DNA of 64,000 bases, taken from positions 36,061,443 through 36,125,442 of the forward strand of contig NC_083571.1 of assembly GCF_027579695.1 (NCBI RefSeq), given 5' to 3'. Positions within the stretch are counted from its first letter, which is position 1. The number at the start of each line of letters is the position of its first letter. The notes under the pieces were generated by a model, which saw only the letters and a list, made by a program, of their open reading frames with translations, had not been told where the DNA came from and made no database searches. The translations under genes were made by a program, and so were the position numbers. This stretch comes from Neoarius graeffei (lineage: Eukaryota > Chordata > Actinopteri > Siluriformes > Ariidae). Below, in pieces: positions 44,391-55,319 of the stretch.

Positions 44391-45783
44391 ATAAACTTAA
44401 TTTATTTGTAATATAATATTGATTTCAGAGAAATTACATAAGATCTATCATGAAAATGAATCTTTGGATAGGTATATCAGACACTCGCTGGCTGTGCTGT
44501 GAAAACTGTGCATGCAGACGCTCATCTAAGTTTCCAAATCTGTCATTGCTTAATTCTTGAATATTTTCTATCTTGAATACTATAAATAAAAAGTTTATAA
44601 TTTCTGCTTTCCAAAGAAATTTCTCGTTAAGATCTTTTCAGTACTTTGGGAGTAACGGCAGGTTGAAATTGGTACAACAGAGTAAAAACTCTGCTCGCGG
44701 GACGTCGGGAAACTGCCGGTGCTTTTTGAGTCACAGGAAAGTAGTCAGTCTCTCTCTCTCTCTCCTGATCAGTTTCTGACTGGATTACTTGTGAAGATCA
44801 ATCAGATAACTTTTATAGGGATGTTCTCTATTTCTCACTGTTTCTGATGAAGTATTCAGCAACATTTTCCCTCAGCTAGTTTTGCTGTTATGATTCACGG
44901 GAGACTTTGAAGTGAGTTTTCATAGCTTTACCTACTTATTTTTTCAAATCAAACTGATTCATGTAAATAAATAACTATTTTAGAATATAACTCATGAAAA
45001 ATATTGAGATCTTAATGGTCGGAATGATATTTTAAAAAAACTGAAGTCAGAAATGCGTGTGTCAATTTCAATTAAATTAATTGGAATTGTTTATTGGATG
45101 GGGCTCACACAGTTTTTTCGAGGTTTGCCTTGAACACTGTGAATATTAACTGAAATAAGGATCATTTATATTCTTTCATATAAACACTAGTAGGTTCTAC
45201 TTTTGAGAAATACAAAGGCCTACAGAGCACAAAGAGGGTATTAGAAATAATCTTTTATTACTTTTTTATTAAGTGTACCGATTTAACTTGTTTACCTAAT
45301 TAGCATAATTAATGTGAATTAAATACTACTTTGCATAATTGGTTTTTACTAGTTTTTCAAATTTTGCATTCAGTATATAACCATCTATGTTCCTGCCAAT
45401 TTCCATGCAAATATTCTGAAAAATAGAAACGTTATTAAGAAAAAAACATTTGATCTCATTCGTTAATAAGGCCCATTTTGGACCATGTTATCTGAATACA
45501 GAATATTACAGCAGTTTTCTAAAAATTAAGCCGTTTTTTCAATCTTGGATTTGTAATATCTCAGGAACAGATAAACATATTTTAATTCTGTAAAAAGTAT
45601 GTTGTTCATTCAATTCTGAATTCAATGAGATCAGTTTCAAGCAGCTTGGATTGAATGTAAATTTTCACCTAATATGTATACTTTGGAATTGATTTCATTT
45701 ATTTCTGTTACCATCTGTGAACAAAATCTAGCGCTTGTAAAATTATTAGTGGATTAATAATGCTTATAAAAATTATCAACTAT
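44391..45783. other. 1.4 kb without recognised features
   Basis: AT-rich and mostly non-repetitive, with a CT run at about 44750-44763. No credible frame and no element ends seen. It is one of the few intergenic stretches that does not look transposon-derived. Confidence 0.4.
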
Positions 45784-46390
45784 CAGACGTGGACAAAGTA
45801 CCCAACTTCATTACTTAAGTCAAAGTACAGATCCCACTAGTCAAATGTTACTCCGATACAAGTTGTCCAGTCAATTTTTTACTTAAGTACTGAAGTACTT
45901 GCTTTTAAAAATACTTAAGTATTAAAAGTACATTTTCTGTCAACACATCATTGTATTATTGCCACAACGCTGACAGTACCAAATGCCGTTACTAAAGACA
46001 GAAATGTGAATTGACAAAATGAACGCATGCTGTGCCATCATGGTGGTTTAACATTAAGTCAGTGAAGCGCCACCTGACATGCTAGCAAATTCTTTTCAAA
46101 TTCGAAATCATATTGGGTAGCTAACGCTACAAGAAAAGAAAGATTTCTACATTCTGTTTATTTGGCAAGATTATGCTAAAACATACAGTATTGCTGAAAG
46201 GACTTCAGGTAAGTTAACGTTATTCATGTTAGCGTAACTCTGTTTTTACATGCTAACTAACAGTGTCCAAGTTAACTAGCTGTGGACAAGGCGATGGCAA
46301 CTTGGTTGACAAATCCATAGAAAGTCCTTTGACTAACCAGACTGCATAGCTATTGCAACATTATCGCTAGCTCTAAAAGCACAGACAACT

Positions 46391-46609
46391 TCACTGCAAG
46401 CTTTCTCTTGGAATAAAACGTTTACATCCCTCAATATGCTTCTGCAGGTTGGATGGCGAGTTTTTGTAGGCCGTGATGTGGTTCGTTTTCAGCAAACAAA
46501 GCAAACATTTCAAACGAAACGAATCTTTAATCCTTGCAGAAAACTGAAACATGGGTTTTAGGTATGGCCATGAGTGCATGCATTCCCCAGAAGAACCGCC
46601 TCCTTCCAT
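46391..46609 (-). pseudogene. BED zinc finger fragment of hAT transposase, copy 2
   Basis: 73 codons without a stop: MEGGGSSGECMHSWPYLKPM, then LKCLLCLLKTNHITAYKN, then LQKHIEGCKRFIPRESL. It shows the BED C-x2-C and H-x4-C pattern. It keeps open the frame that is stopped in copy 1. No catalytic domain follows, so it is a remnant of a non-autonomous element. Confidence 0.65.
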
Positions 46610-46828
46610 TCTGCCATCAACTGATTGTGTTAAATAACGCTACTGAGAAATCACTGAACTTGATTTTATACAGTCGATGGATGTGACGTGACCCTAGTGA
46701 TTACTGATCGGCTGTCTCAGTGTCACCTGTGGAAAAACCATCATGTTTTAGAAAAGAAAAAACATCCGCTTTCAAAGCCACTTCATAGTAACGAGGACCT
46801 TGATAGAAATGTAGTGGAGTAAAAAGTA

Positions 46829-47215
46829 CAGTGCTCAGCATAAATGAGTACACCCCCTTTGAAAAGTAACATTTTTAACAATATCTCAATGAACACAAAC
46901 AATTTCCAGAATGTTGACAAGACAAAGTTTAATATAACATCTGTTTAACTTATAACGTGAAAGTAAGGTTAATAATATAACTTGGATTACACATTTTTCA
47001 GTTTTACTCAAATTAGGGTGGTGCAAAAATGAGTACACCCCACAACAAAAACTACTACATCTAGTACTTTGTATGGCCTCCATGATTTTTAATGACAGTA
47101 CCAAGTCTTCTAGGCATGGAATGAACAAGTTGGCGACATTTTACAACATCAATCTTTTCCCATTCTTCAACAATGACCTCTTTTAGTGACTGGATGCTGG
47201 ATGGAGAGTGTCTTA
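46829..47215 (-). mobile_element. Tc1-like fragment, one terminus plus transposase C-terminus
   Basis: It begins CAGTGCTCAGCATAAATGAG directly after TA (46827-46828). On the minus strand it encodes the end of a Tc1 transposase: VEEWEKIDVVKCRQLVH then TVIKNHGGHTKY (stop near 47061). The other half, including catalytic residues, is deleted, along with about 30 bp of hAT. Confidence 0.85.
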
Positions 47216-47317
47216 GAAATGTAGTGAAGTTAAAGTCATAAGTTTCCAAAAAATAATAATAATAATAATACTCAAGTAAAGTAGATACTCAAAAAGTGTA
47301 CACAGTACTCAAGTAAA

Positions 47318-48360
47318 GTTCAGTCCATTTACTTGCATTGGTTTACGGGGAAGATTTGCCACATCCAATATGGCGGACACTCTGACGTATCCCAGCAACG
47401 GGCCACCAGCTCAATGCGGCGTCTATGTTTATATGTCTATGGTCTGAAGAACTCGCACTTCCTGTCTGACAGAAACTGACTCGAGAAGGGTTCGCGACGG
47501 CTTTGCAACACCAGCGACGCATTTGCGGCTATTTTGAGAGAAATTCTGTCGCACAAATTTTTTGAACATGTTCAAAATTTCAGCGACGAAGGAGCGACTC
47601 ATGCGAGGAAATTGAGAAGCCCCGCGAATGTTTCAAGACACTTTTGAAATTCTCTCGCGAATGACGTTGGCAATTTGTCGCAAGCTGTCGCAGCCCAGTG
47701 AGATACTGGCTTAAATGTACTTCATTACTGTCCACTATGCATTAAAAACCCTTTTTCGAAATGTATTTGTGTATTATAAAATTCACAAGTTCGTTATGAA
47801 AATTTTATTTCATATATTTGTGTACATTTTCTTTTTAATTCATAAACGGGAGAACAATTGCTACATGCTAACTCTCGCTGACTAGCTTGCTAGCATGTTT
47901 GTTCGGCTCGCGCGAGCGTTAAATAGTTAGTTAGCATTGCGTCACAGCCCGGTGACACACTTGGCAGCTTTAATATGGGTTGTTTTACAATCAGGGTACG
48001 CAAGCTAAAAATCACATTTAACACTTATTATCTTCAATATCAAAAGGCTTGACTAAATAAGCTTGGTTGTTTATTGTAGCCCTGTGATAGCTCTATTTAC
48101 CATGCAAAAAAAAAATTTGGTCATAGCGTTATTTTTGGTGAATGTTATGGCAATATATGTCATATTTAGCAAAATTACTCGTGTCATTTAGAAAAAATGC
48201 TTTTTTTAACCACAGGTAGCTCCAAAAGGGATGCACTTAAATCATTCTTTATACCATAAAACAAATATTTGGTTCCATATCATTGGAAACAGAGTTAAGT
48301 TTTAATGTTAAATGCCAGTAAGTTTTCAGACTATTTTGATCAAATTAGTATGTAATTTAA
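47318..48360. other. No recognisable gene; probable transposon debris
   Basis: Contains CCAATATGGCGGACACTCTG and a TCGC/GCGA-rich stretch (47480-47700), which look like element termini, but no pairs were resolved. Confidence 0.35.
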
Positions 48361-48570
48361 TGTGACCAGACATCCCGGTTTGACCGGGACAGTCCCGATT
48401 TTGAGTCGCGTGTCCCCAGTCCTGACAAAGGTCCGTCAGGACGCTGAAACGTCCCGGTTTACACCAAACACTAACAAACTGTCCCAGTTACAGCGATTAT
48501 ATATAGCCAACGAGAAGTCAATAAAGCTGCTAGCAATTCAGCATCAATGAGCGTGTGTGCGCAGTCAACC

Positions 48571-48898
48571 TTACACTCTAAAAAATAATGGGGCCAGTAC
48601 CGGTTCTTCAGGGCGATGCCATAGAGGAACCTTTTTCAGGGCTTCAAAGAACTGTTCATGCAACAGTTCTTTAAAGAACCATTTAAACCATTTGTTTGAG
48701 CAGTGAAGACAGATTTGTGTAAACATAGCCGATGTGCATTGACCAGCAAATGGTAAGAGAATGCCAGGCTCTGAAGAACCATTTCCAATGTGAAGAACCT
48801 TTCGCATAATGTAATGGTTCATCACAGAGTTTTGACTCTCCATGGAACCATCCAGAGATTTGAAGAACCACTGAAGCACCTTTATTTTTTAGAGTGTA
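48571..48898. mobile_element. MITE with TACACTCTAAAAAATAA ends, GAACC-rich
   Basis: The ends ACACTCTAAAAAATAA and TTATTTTTTAGAGTGTA are inverted. Inside are many GAAGAACC and GGTTCTT words, including CAACAGTTCTTTAAAGAACC. It is inserted in the hAT remnant. It probably represents the intact form of the GAACC-rich debris elsewhere in the window. Confidence 0.75.
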
Positions 48899-48967
48899 CA
48901 GTGTATCTATTTGTACCATCTTGCAATATAGAGGCCGCGTTATAACGTTTTTTTCGCTAGCGGCAAT

Positions 48968-49278
48968 GCCGAACGGATGAGCGCTGGGCAGAGATGTTCG
49001 CGCACTTCAAGAGTAGGGAGATTCCTTACAGCAATGTCAGCCAGCTTTGCAAGTTTGCCATGTGCCTACCTGGCACCAATGCTCCAGTTGAGCGAATATT
49101 TTCACTCATGAGCAACACCTGGACTGACGAGAGGAATCGCATGACTGTGCCTACTCTCGAAGCCTTGCTCATTACCCGCGCCAATTTCGACGATACTTGC
49201 TCGCAGTTTCACAGCAGGCTCTCGGGCAATAAAGCGCTACTGGAGCAAATTCACTCATCATGTAAATATATGCAATAA
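48968..49278 (+). pseudogene. hAT transposase C-terminal dimerisation domain
   Basis: About 100 codons: DERWAEMFAHFKSREIPYSN, LCKFAMCLPGTNAPVERIFS, MSNTWTDERNRMTVPTLEAL, ending KYMQ. The P-G-T-N-A-x-V-E-R-x-F-S block is the hallmark of the hAT C-terminal domain. The upstream catalytic domain is absent, replaced by the MITE region. Confidence 0.85.
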
Positions 49279-49941
49279 AATGGCATCTTCTTTAGGGTGG
49301 GTGGCTGTGTTTCTGAAACATTTTTTGTTGTCTTTCATCTGTCTTTAATCTGTATCACAGATTGTCTTGATTTGTTTGATGCTGTTGTCAACTCAGGGTT
49401 CACGTTTTCAAACTAGTTAATAGCCTACACTGGTTAAGCTTAAACAGAGGCATTTTGGGTAAAGGTTCAGAGGTGACAACGATTAGGCTCATGCGCTCGT
49501 TCCTGTTACAATGCATAGCCTATTGTTTAAAAAAAAAAGTTCATCGCATAAAATGTTGATGTTAATATAGAAGCAATGCATTTTCTTGGCGTTTTCACAA
49601 AGGTGAAATAAATCAGTTGAAATTTAGGCTATTGGCCTATTCCCTATCATCACATCTGTTGTCTGATTTTCTTACTTTAACTGAATTGTGATAGAAGTAC
49701 ATGTAGATAACAAGAAAATACTTGATTATTCTCTGAAATGTTGATGAAAGTGAGCTTCGACAAAATGATAAAAGCACCTGTCTGAGCCATGGTTTGAACC
49801 GGCGTGTGCGTGCACGAGTATCACGGTCACGCGCAAAGTGTCCCGGTTTTAGACTCGAGAAATCTGACCCCTTCGCAGTAAACGTCATTCATACGTAAGC
49901 GGAAATTGCGCCCGCAGCCTGGACCCAAAAAAGACTCAGAA

Positions 49942-50381
49942 ATGCCTAGTTGTTGTGTTGTCGGGTGTCAGAATCGTAGCAGTGATGGGGTTAAAATGTT
50001 CAGAATTCCAGCAGGCTCTCACCCATTCCAAAAAAATCGCCGACGTCTATGACTACAAGCCATCAAACGTGTAGACTGGGATGAAAGCACCATCAAAAAT
50101 GCAGCGCCCACTTCATCACAGGTAAGATCAGGCTATTTATTAAATCTTTCTTTTTTATTCTTTCTAGTCTTCGTTTATTGATGTAGCAAAATACTTTGGT
50201 AGCGTCTGTCTGATTAGCTGGGTCATAGTTACACAATGTAATGAATATTGTTAGCATGTTAGCTTTGCATGCAATTTTGTTTGTAGGAGAGGTCTCGCTT
50301 GACTCAAGCAGTCCAGATTTTGTGCCATCATTATTTGTGTATGCCGAAAATCACAATTTTAAAGCAAGGATGGAAAGGTAA
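49942..50381 (+). pseudogene. THAP-domain exons, broken
   Basis: From ATG 49942: MPSCCVVGCQNRSSDGVKMF then RIPAGSHPFQKNRRRL. This is the start of a THAP zinc finger (C-x4-C, then FRIP), a DNA-binding domain of P-like and some Harbinger-group transposases. A TGA replaces the expected Trp codon at about 50050, and the second Cys region (expected C-S-A-H-F) has lost bases near 50100. A donor GTAAGA follows at about 50121. A second exon (50289-50381) reads GEVSLDSSSPDFVPSLFVYA, familiar from fish THAP proteins. Confidence 0.65.
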
Positions 50382-50445
50382 AATTGTGTGCCCTCACTCT
50401 AAATGCCAACTTAAGTTGACTGCTCTAACCTAGCTCCCGCCCCGT

Positions 50446-50886
50446 GCTATATTAGAGGATTTTAATTCCTACAAAGACGTTTTATTAGGCAAATTCAGCG
50501 AAGAATGTAGCAATAAGAAAAAACATGAAGTGTGGGAAAAAATAACGTCGTCTGTGAATAGCGTTAATCCATCTGTGAGAAGAGATGTTGCTGCGGTGCG
50601 TAAAAACACCCCCACTGGAGGAGGGGGTTTGAAGAAACTAAAAGTAACCACCGAAATGGTCATCAACATTTATGGCGACGAGTCGCCCTTATTCTGGGGA
50701 GTGAAAGGAGGAAAGGAGAGCGGAGTAACCGGCTTCGCCAGACCCAGCATCAACTCCCTTAGCAACGTTGCTTGCAATGTTGAAGCTGAGGCTCCTTCAC
50801 CCTCGCAGTTGTCATCACCCAGTACCTGCGTGGATGTGACCCTACACGAAGAGCCTACCAAAAGGAAAGACTGCAACTTAAATTAA
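50446..50886 (+). pseudogene. MYB/SANT-like DNA-binding protein of a Harbinger-type element
   Basis: The open frame includes FSEECSNKKKHEVWEKITSS, VNSVNPSVRRDVAAVRK, NTPTGGGGLKKLKVTTEM and a Ser/Pro-rich tail ending KRKDCNLN. The W-x-x-I-x-x-x-V-N pattern followed by a Gly-rich TGGGG motif resembles the NAIF1/Harbinger accessory protein that binds transposon ends. The first helix reads NFNSYKDVLLGKFSE in the same frame upstream of the ATG at 50530. A gap after AAVRK (the third helix) suggests an internal deletion. Confidence 0.55.
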
Positions 50887-50919
50887 AGAGACTCATGCAG
50901 ATGGAGGAGTGATGTAGTA

Positions 50920-50968
<49 letters not shown>

Positions 50969-51656
50969 AGAGAGAGAGAGAGATAAGTGGTGATGTAATT
51001 ATATGCATAAATGAATTGATATTTATATTTATATATATTTATAAGTAATAAAATGAATAAGCTGGCATTACACTGTTTGTTCTTTATTGAATACTTTATA
51101 GTTAGATTATAATAGCCTAAATTTGTGTATTACATACTTGCAATGTACTTCACTGCCTTAACATTTCAAGCTTTCTTGTAGTTATTGACATTGATGGCAC
51201 TTATGGATTGACTTTTTTTTTTTTTAATTAAATTTTATAGCCCTTAGACCCATATTAGACTGGGGGGAGGGTGTCTTACTTTTTAAGCCTAAAATTAGAC
51301 TTAAAAAATTAGTCTTAATTTTTGTGAAACTGTCTTACTTGCATCAGACTGGTCTATAAAGAAACTTAAGACCATCTTAACCCATAGACCAGTCTAAACT
51401 ACTTTAGTGAAACCGGACCCAGATTTTCCAAGTGGCTAAACGGCACTGAACGACCACTGTGTCCGCCATTTTTTTTGTTTTGAAAAGAGTCTTAAAATAC
51501 CCACAATCCTTTGCAGCATAGTACGACTTAAGATAGTCGGAGTCTTAACTGCTTTGTGCAACAGTATTTGTTAGACGTCTATGCTAAGCCCGACTAAACC
51601 CGCTGTCTAAGTTAAAGTCATAGTCTAACTTAGTGAAACCGGCTGCAGGTCTCTGC

Positions 51657-52191
51657 CAGGGGCGTCACTAGACCCAAGACCATACTGGGGCACAAAAGGG
51701 GCACAGGAAATGTATGCGAGCGCGCGAAGCGCGCGAGCTAAAAATTTTGCACTATATTTATATTTATATTTATATTTTTTATATAATATATATTACATTT
51801 TATGTAATATATATTATATTTTATGTAATATATATTTATATATTGATATTTATATTTAGAAACGGCCTGCTTAAAACTAGTCACTAGAGCTGTAAAACTC
51901 AAAATGATTACGAGGACACTGAATCCAGGTCAATCATTTAATAATAACAGTATGAATATTTGCAACATTTGTGATAATAGCAATGTAATACTTATACTGT
52001 TGGTAATATTGTAAAAGAACATATTAACATACAATACAACACCGCCGAGTTTTTAAACTCAACCAAGAGTACTTAATGGCCAACAGTATTCACACTTGAT
52101 ACCTTTTAAATCACCAAACATATCTTTGTAAGCGCACGCATTTTCAGCATTGAACATCTCTAAACACAATCCAAAAGCCTCTAAAAGCACC

Positions 52192-52257
<66 letters not shown>

Positions 52258-52643
52258 AAAAATGACAGTGGAATTACTGTCTACTAACCTGTAAACAGTT
52301 GAAAAACACGGAGAGATGGTTTCCCCTGCTCTGAATTTCATTGCATCTGAGGGCTGCTGGAGTCTGCGGTCCCCATAGCAACCAAGATGTTACTCATGTC
52401 ACGCGCACACTTTTTTCACATTGCTTAGTGTGCGCGAGGCCAGCCAAAACTACCAATGTAAAAGCATTGTAGATGGTCTTCTTCGCGCATCGGTTAGCCT
52501 ACCCCACGTTATGAATTAATTAAATTGCAGCTATTCCCAAGTTTAAAATTCAGAGCGTTTCGTCACTGGATTTTTTTTACTGGGGCACTACAGATCTATA
52601 CTGGGGCACGTGCCCCAGTAAAATACCCCTGGCGACGCCGATG
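51657..52643. mobile_element. hAT element with perfect 8-bp TSD
   Basis: The ends CAGGGGCGTCACTAGACCCA and (inverted) CATCGGCGTCGCCAGGGGTA share the GGCGTC core and ACTGGGGCAC nearby. GTCTCTGC occurs at 51649-51656 and 52644-52651. The interior has a strong hairpin GAGCGCGCGAAGCGCGCGAG at 51719-51738, a GT array at 52194-52253, and no transposase. Confidence 0.85.
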
Positions 52644-52839
52644 GTCTCTGCCTCTCGCTTTTTATGCAGCTCTGATTTCTCTTAGCTGCACTCTTTACAC
52701 CATCATTCCTTTCATGCCATTACCTCCTGCAAATTGCTGTTTAGTGTTGGTATTTGCTGTTGTAGCTAAAGCCACATTGCCATCACATCACTGGCATAAT
52801 TTGATTAAAACAAAATGAATATGAATGTCCCATTGTTAA

Positions 52840-53825
52840 TCAAGTTGTACATGCCCGCACATAACAATCATATGCGTCTAAAGACTTGTAGGCACGAAGT
52901 TTTTCGTGGGTGTACACTGAAGTCTGGTCAATAAGGTACGAGTATATATCTGGCCATTGTATACCAGGGAACTTAGGTGGGGTTTACATTAGACTGTATC
53001 AGCGGATCATCAGATTAACGTTTTTAAAACGATTAGTGTGCACACAGCAACACCAATACACGATTCGCGTGCACACAGCAACGCCAATACACGGATACAC
53101 TCGGCTCCTCAGGCATCCTGCGCTCCAAATCACTCCGCCCTGAACAGCGAGTGCCCTCTGGAGGGTGCGCACTCCGGCCCTGCGCAGCTCACAGAGCGCG
53201 CGAGTGGAGCGCACGAGCAGTGATTCGGGACTGAGCCGCTGTGTGTGTGATCTCAGTGCATGTCGGGCATGCGCGTCACTTACCACTTGCAAGTGGAAGG
53301 ATGGCAAGCCTAAAGACAATCATAACTACACAATGGGCAGTATTTGCATCAGTATTTGCAGTATTTTCATACTTTTATACTCTTTAATGAAAGGTGATAC
53401 AAGGCGGAAGTCCGCGCCGTTTTTCAGCAGTCGCGTCACATGACCAACGCCAACGAATCAGGAAGGTGGATGTCACAGTGACATTGTCCAATGACGACAC
53501 CAGCTAGAGCTCAGCACAGCGTATCCGCGTATCCTCAATGTTTACACAGCACCGGAGCTAACACGATCTGGATTGAATACGTGGACCCTGGCGAATTCCG
53601 GTTTCCCGGCGTTTCCAGGCGTTTTAATGTAAACGGACAGTGCATCCGCGAAGAAAACGAGACAGATACGGTCTAATGTAAACTTGGCCTTACTAACATC
53701 GTCCGTCCACTCTTTAATTAAATGCGGATCCGGTAGGCGATGTCCACTTGTTAGAGTTAACTTATTTATGTAGCATTCTCGATCTTGTAACGACAATTGT
53801 TTTGCATAATCTGACAGCTCATGGT
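52840..53825 (-). pseudogene. N-terminal exon of a SWIM/YqaJ-type gene, split by insertions
   Basis: On the minus strand 53825-53690 reads ELSDYAKQLSLQDRECYINK, then LTLTSGHRLPDPHLIKEWTD. After the element 52976-53689 the coding resumes at 52972-52840 with WPDIY and, after a 1-base shift, [20 protein letters not shown]. The probable ATG lies at 55317-55319, beyond two more insertions. I recognise the pattern from fish proteins carrying a SWIM finger and YqaJ exonuclease; those domains lie outside this exon. It is a broken copy. Confidence 0.55.
52976..53689. mobile_element. DNA element with TTTACATTAGAC termini, TTA TSD
   Basis: GGTGGGGTTTACATTAGACT and (inverted) GGCCAAGTTTACATTAGACC are the ends. 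TTA lies outside each end (52973-52975, 53690-53692). It interrupts a coding exon, and removing it with one TTA keeps coding sequence of the same family on both sides. The 3-bp TTA target is typical of PIF/Harbinger elements. No transposase. Confidence 0.8.
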
Positions 53826-53835
53826 GTTCTGTAAA

Positions 53836-54340
53836 GTTATCCTACCTCTTGGATTTGTCCTACCAAGCCTATTGCGCATGCGCAGAACACATGACGTCAT
53901 ATCTTGGAATTTGGACTGAGTTTTGTCCTACCGATCAGCTGGGCTGATAGAAAATCGGCGAGTATTTCACGCATTTGTAATGCCTAATGTAGGCATATTT
54001 GCTATTCAGAAACGTATAAAATACAGTATTTATAAACAAACGAAACGATGCCCCGTCATAACTTTGACTGCCCAGTGCCCACTGCGTGACAGAATTAGCA
54101 AGTTCGCATACAGACCGTTTTATTATTCAAAACAAGTCATTACAAATTATTTGACTTGGCCAAAGACTCAACCAATGCGCACAAAACATAAAAATCGGCA
54201 AATGCGTGAAATACTCGCCGATTTTCTATCAGCCCAGCTGATCGGTAGGACAAAACTCGGTCCAAATTCCAAGATATGACGTCATGTGCTCTGCGCATGC
54301 GCAGTAGGCTTGGTAGAACAAATCCAAGCGGTAGGATAAC
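53836..54340. mobile_element. Palindromic element with GTTATCCTACC ends
   Basis: Arms of about 140 bp (53836-53978 and 54200-54340) are inverted: GTTATCCTACCTCTTGGATT and its complement, including CTGCGCATGCGCA and GATCAGCTGGGCTGATAGAA. It lies between the YqaJ-type coding sequence and its probable start codon. Confidence 0.85.
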
Positions 54341-54354
54341 TTATGGGCAGCGCC

Positions 54355-55301
54355 TTAATAACAAAGTCAAGGAAGTTTTCTTTTAAAATATTACATTTAA
54401 TTTACCCCACAAACACACTATTGCAAAGATTTAAAACAGACCTTTCAGATTTATGTGTTTTCTGTGGTGCTATGTCTGAATCTCATCTCATCTCATTATC
54501 TCTAGCTGCTTTATCCTTCTACAGGGTCGCAGGCAAGCTGGAGCCTATCCCAGCTGACTACGGGCGAAAGGCGGGGTACACCCTGGACAAGTCGCCAGGT
54601 CATCACAGGGCTGACACATAGACACAGACAACCATTCACACTCACATTCACACCTACGGTCAATTTAGAGTCACCAGTTAACCTAACCTGCATGTCTTTG
54701 GACTGTGGGGGAAACCGGAGCACCCGGAGGAAACCCACGCGGACATGGGGAGAACATGCAAACTCCACACAGAAAAGCCCTCACCGGCCCCGGAGCTCGA
54801 ACCCAGGACCTTCTTGCTGTGAGGCGACAGCGCTAACCACTACACCACCGTGCCGCCATGTCTGAATCTATTTGTCATTTATTTTATGAATGTTTTTTCT
54901 CAAGGTTTTTTTGGGTCGAGGTTGAGCGTCTGTGTTGTGAGGTATGGTCTTGTAGTGTATCCTTTAGTAAAAAAGATGTTTTGTTTTTCTTTGAAAGAAA
55001 AACATTTTGTGAACCATATAAGTTTATATTGAATCTTTTTATTATTTTGGGTAAATATCATATTCATAGATGTAAATGGGGGGAAGGAAACCCTCATTTG
55101 CTGCGTTTAAAAATGAGGTCAAATCATATATGAACTCTCTTGAAGGACTGAACAACCGCAAAGCCGAAAGGACAATTATTTTGATGGCAACTTATAATTT
55201 TCTTTCTTTTCTTAATTAATGACTGTATGTTTCTTTCTCTACCCCACCCTTCCAGTGTTTTGTATAATGTTTGGTTTTTCAATAAAGAGGAAAAAAAAAA
55301 C
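54355..55301 (+). mobile_element. 5'-truncated L1-type LINE with 16-bp TSD and poly-A
   Basis: The element ends AATAAAGAGG plus an A run and is flanked by ACTTATGGGCAGCGCC at 54339-54354 and 55302-55317. The coding tail shows the zinc-knuckle-like CVFCGAMSES then ICHLFYEC pattern of L1/Tx1-type ORF2 C-termini. A SINE (54484-54857) is inserted within that motif. Confidence 0.9.
54484..54857 (-). mobile_element. tRNA-derived SINE, inverted, 12-bp TSD
   Basis: Flanked by ATGTCTGAATCT at 54472-54483 and 54858-54869. It is nested in the L1-type LINE and therefore the youngest layer here. Confidence 0.95.
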
Positions 55302-55319
55302 ACTTATGGGCAGCGCCAT

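Larger units (their letters stand above)
45784..47317 (-). mobile_element. Second hAT copy, without the large insertions
   Basis: Inverted relative to 26698-33580. It starts CAGACGTGGACAAAGTACCC and carries the same AAGTACTTAAGT-rich ends and the BED frame, but lacks the 27048-29485 and 29858-30996 insertions. It has its own Tc1 fragment at 46829-47215. The right end is blurred near 47317 and no target duplication was confirmed. Confidence 0.75.
48361..49872 (+). mobile_element. hAT remnant with CCCGGT-containing ends
   Basis: The left side TGTGACCAGACATCCCGGTT and right side (inverted) GGGGTCAGATTTCTCGAGTC then ACCGGGACA are partly inverted. It holds a hAT C-terminal frame and a MITE. Boundaries are approximate. 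Confidence 0.55.
49900..51640 (+). mobile_element. Harbinger/ISL2EU-like remnant carrying THAP and MYB-like frames
   Basis: A decayed gene set (THAP domain 49942-50381, MYB/SANT-like 50446-50886) is followed by a GT array (50922-50965) and an AT-rich stretch. It ends in a terminal-looking segment CTAACTTAGTGAAACCGG near 51640 that also occurs as TACTTTAGTGAAACCGG at about 51400. Boundaries are uncertain. Confidence 0.4.

Noticed and set aside
52976-53443. GC-rich frames at 53.0-53.4 kb as a host exon
   Set aside because: They lie inside a TTA-flanked DNA element with clear inverted termini.
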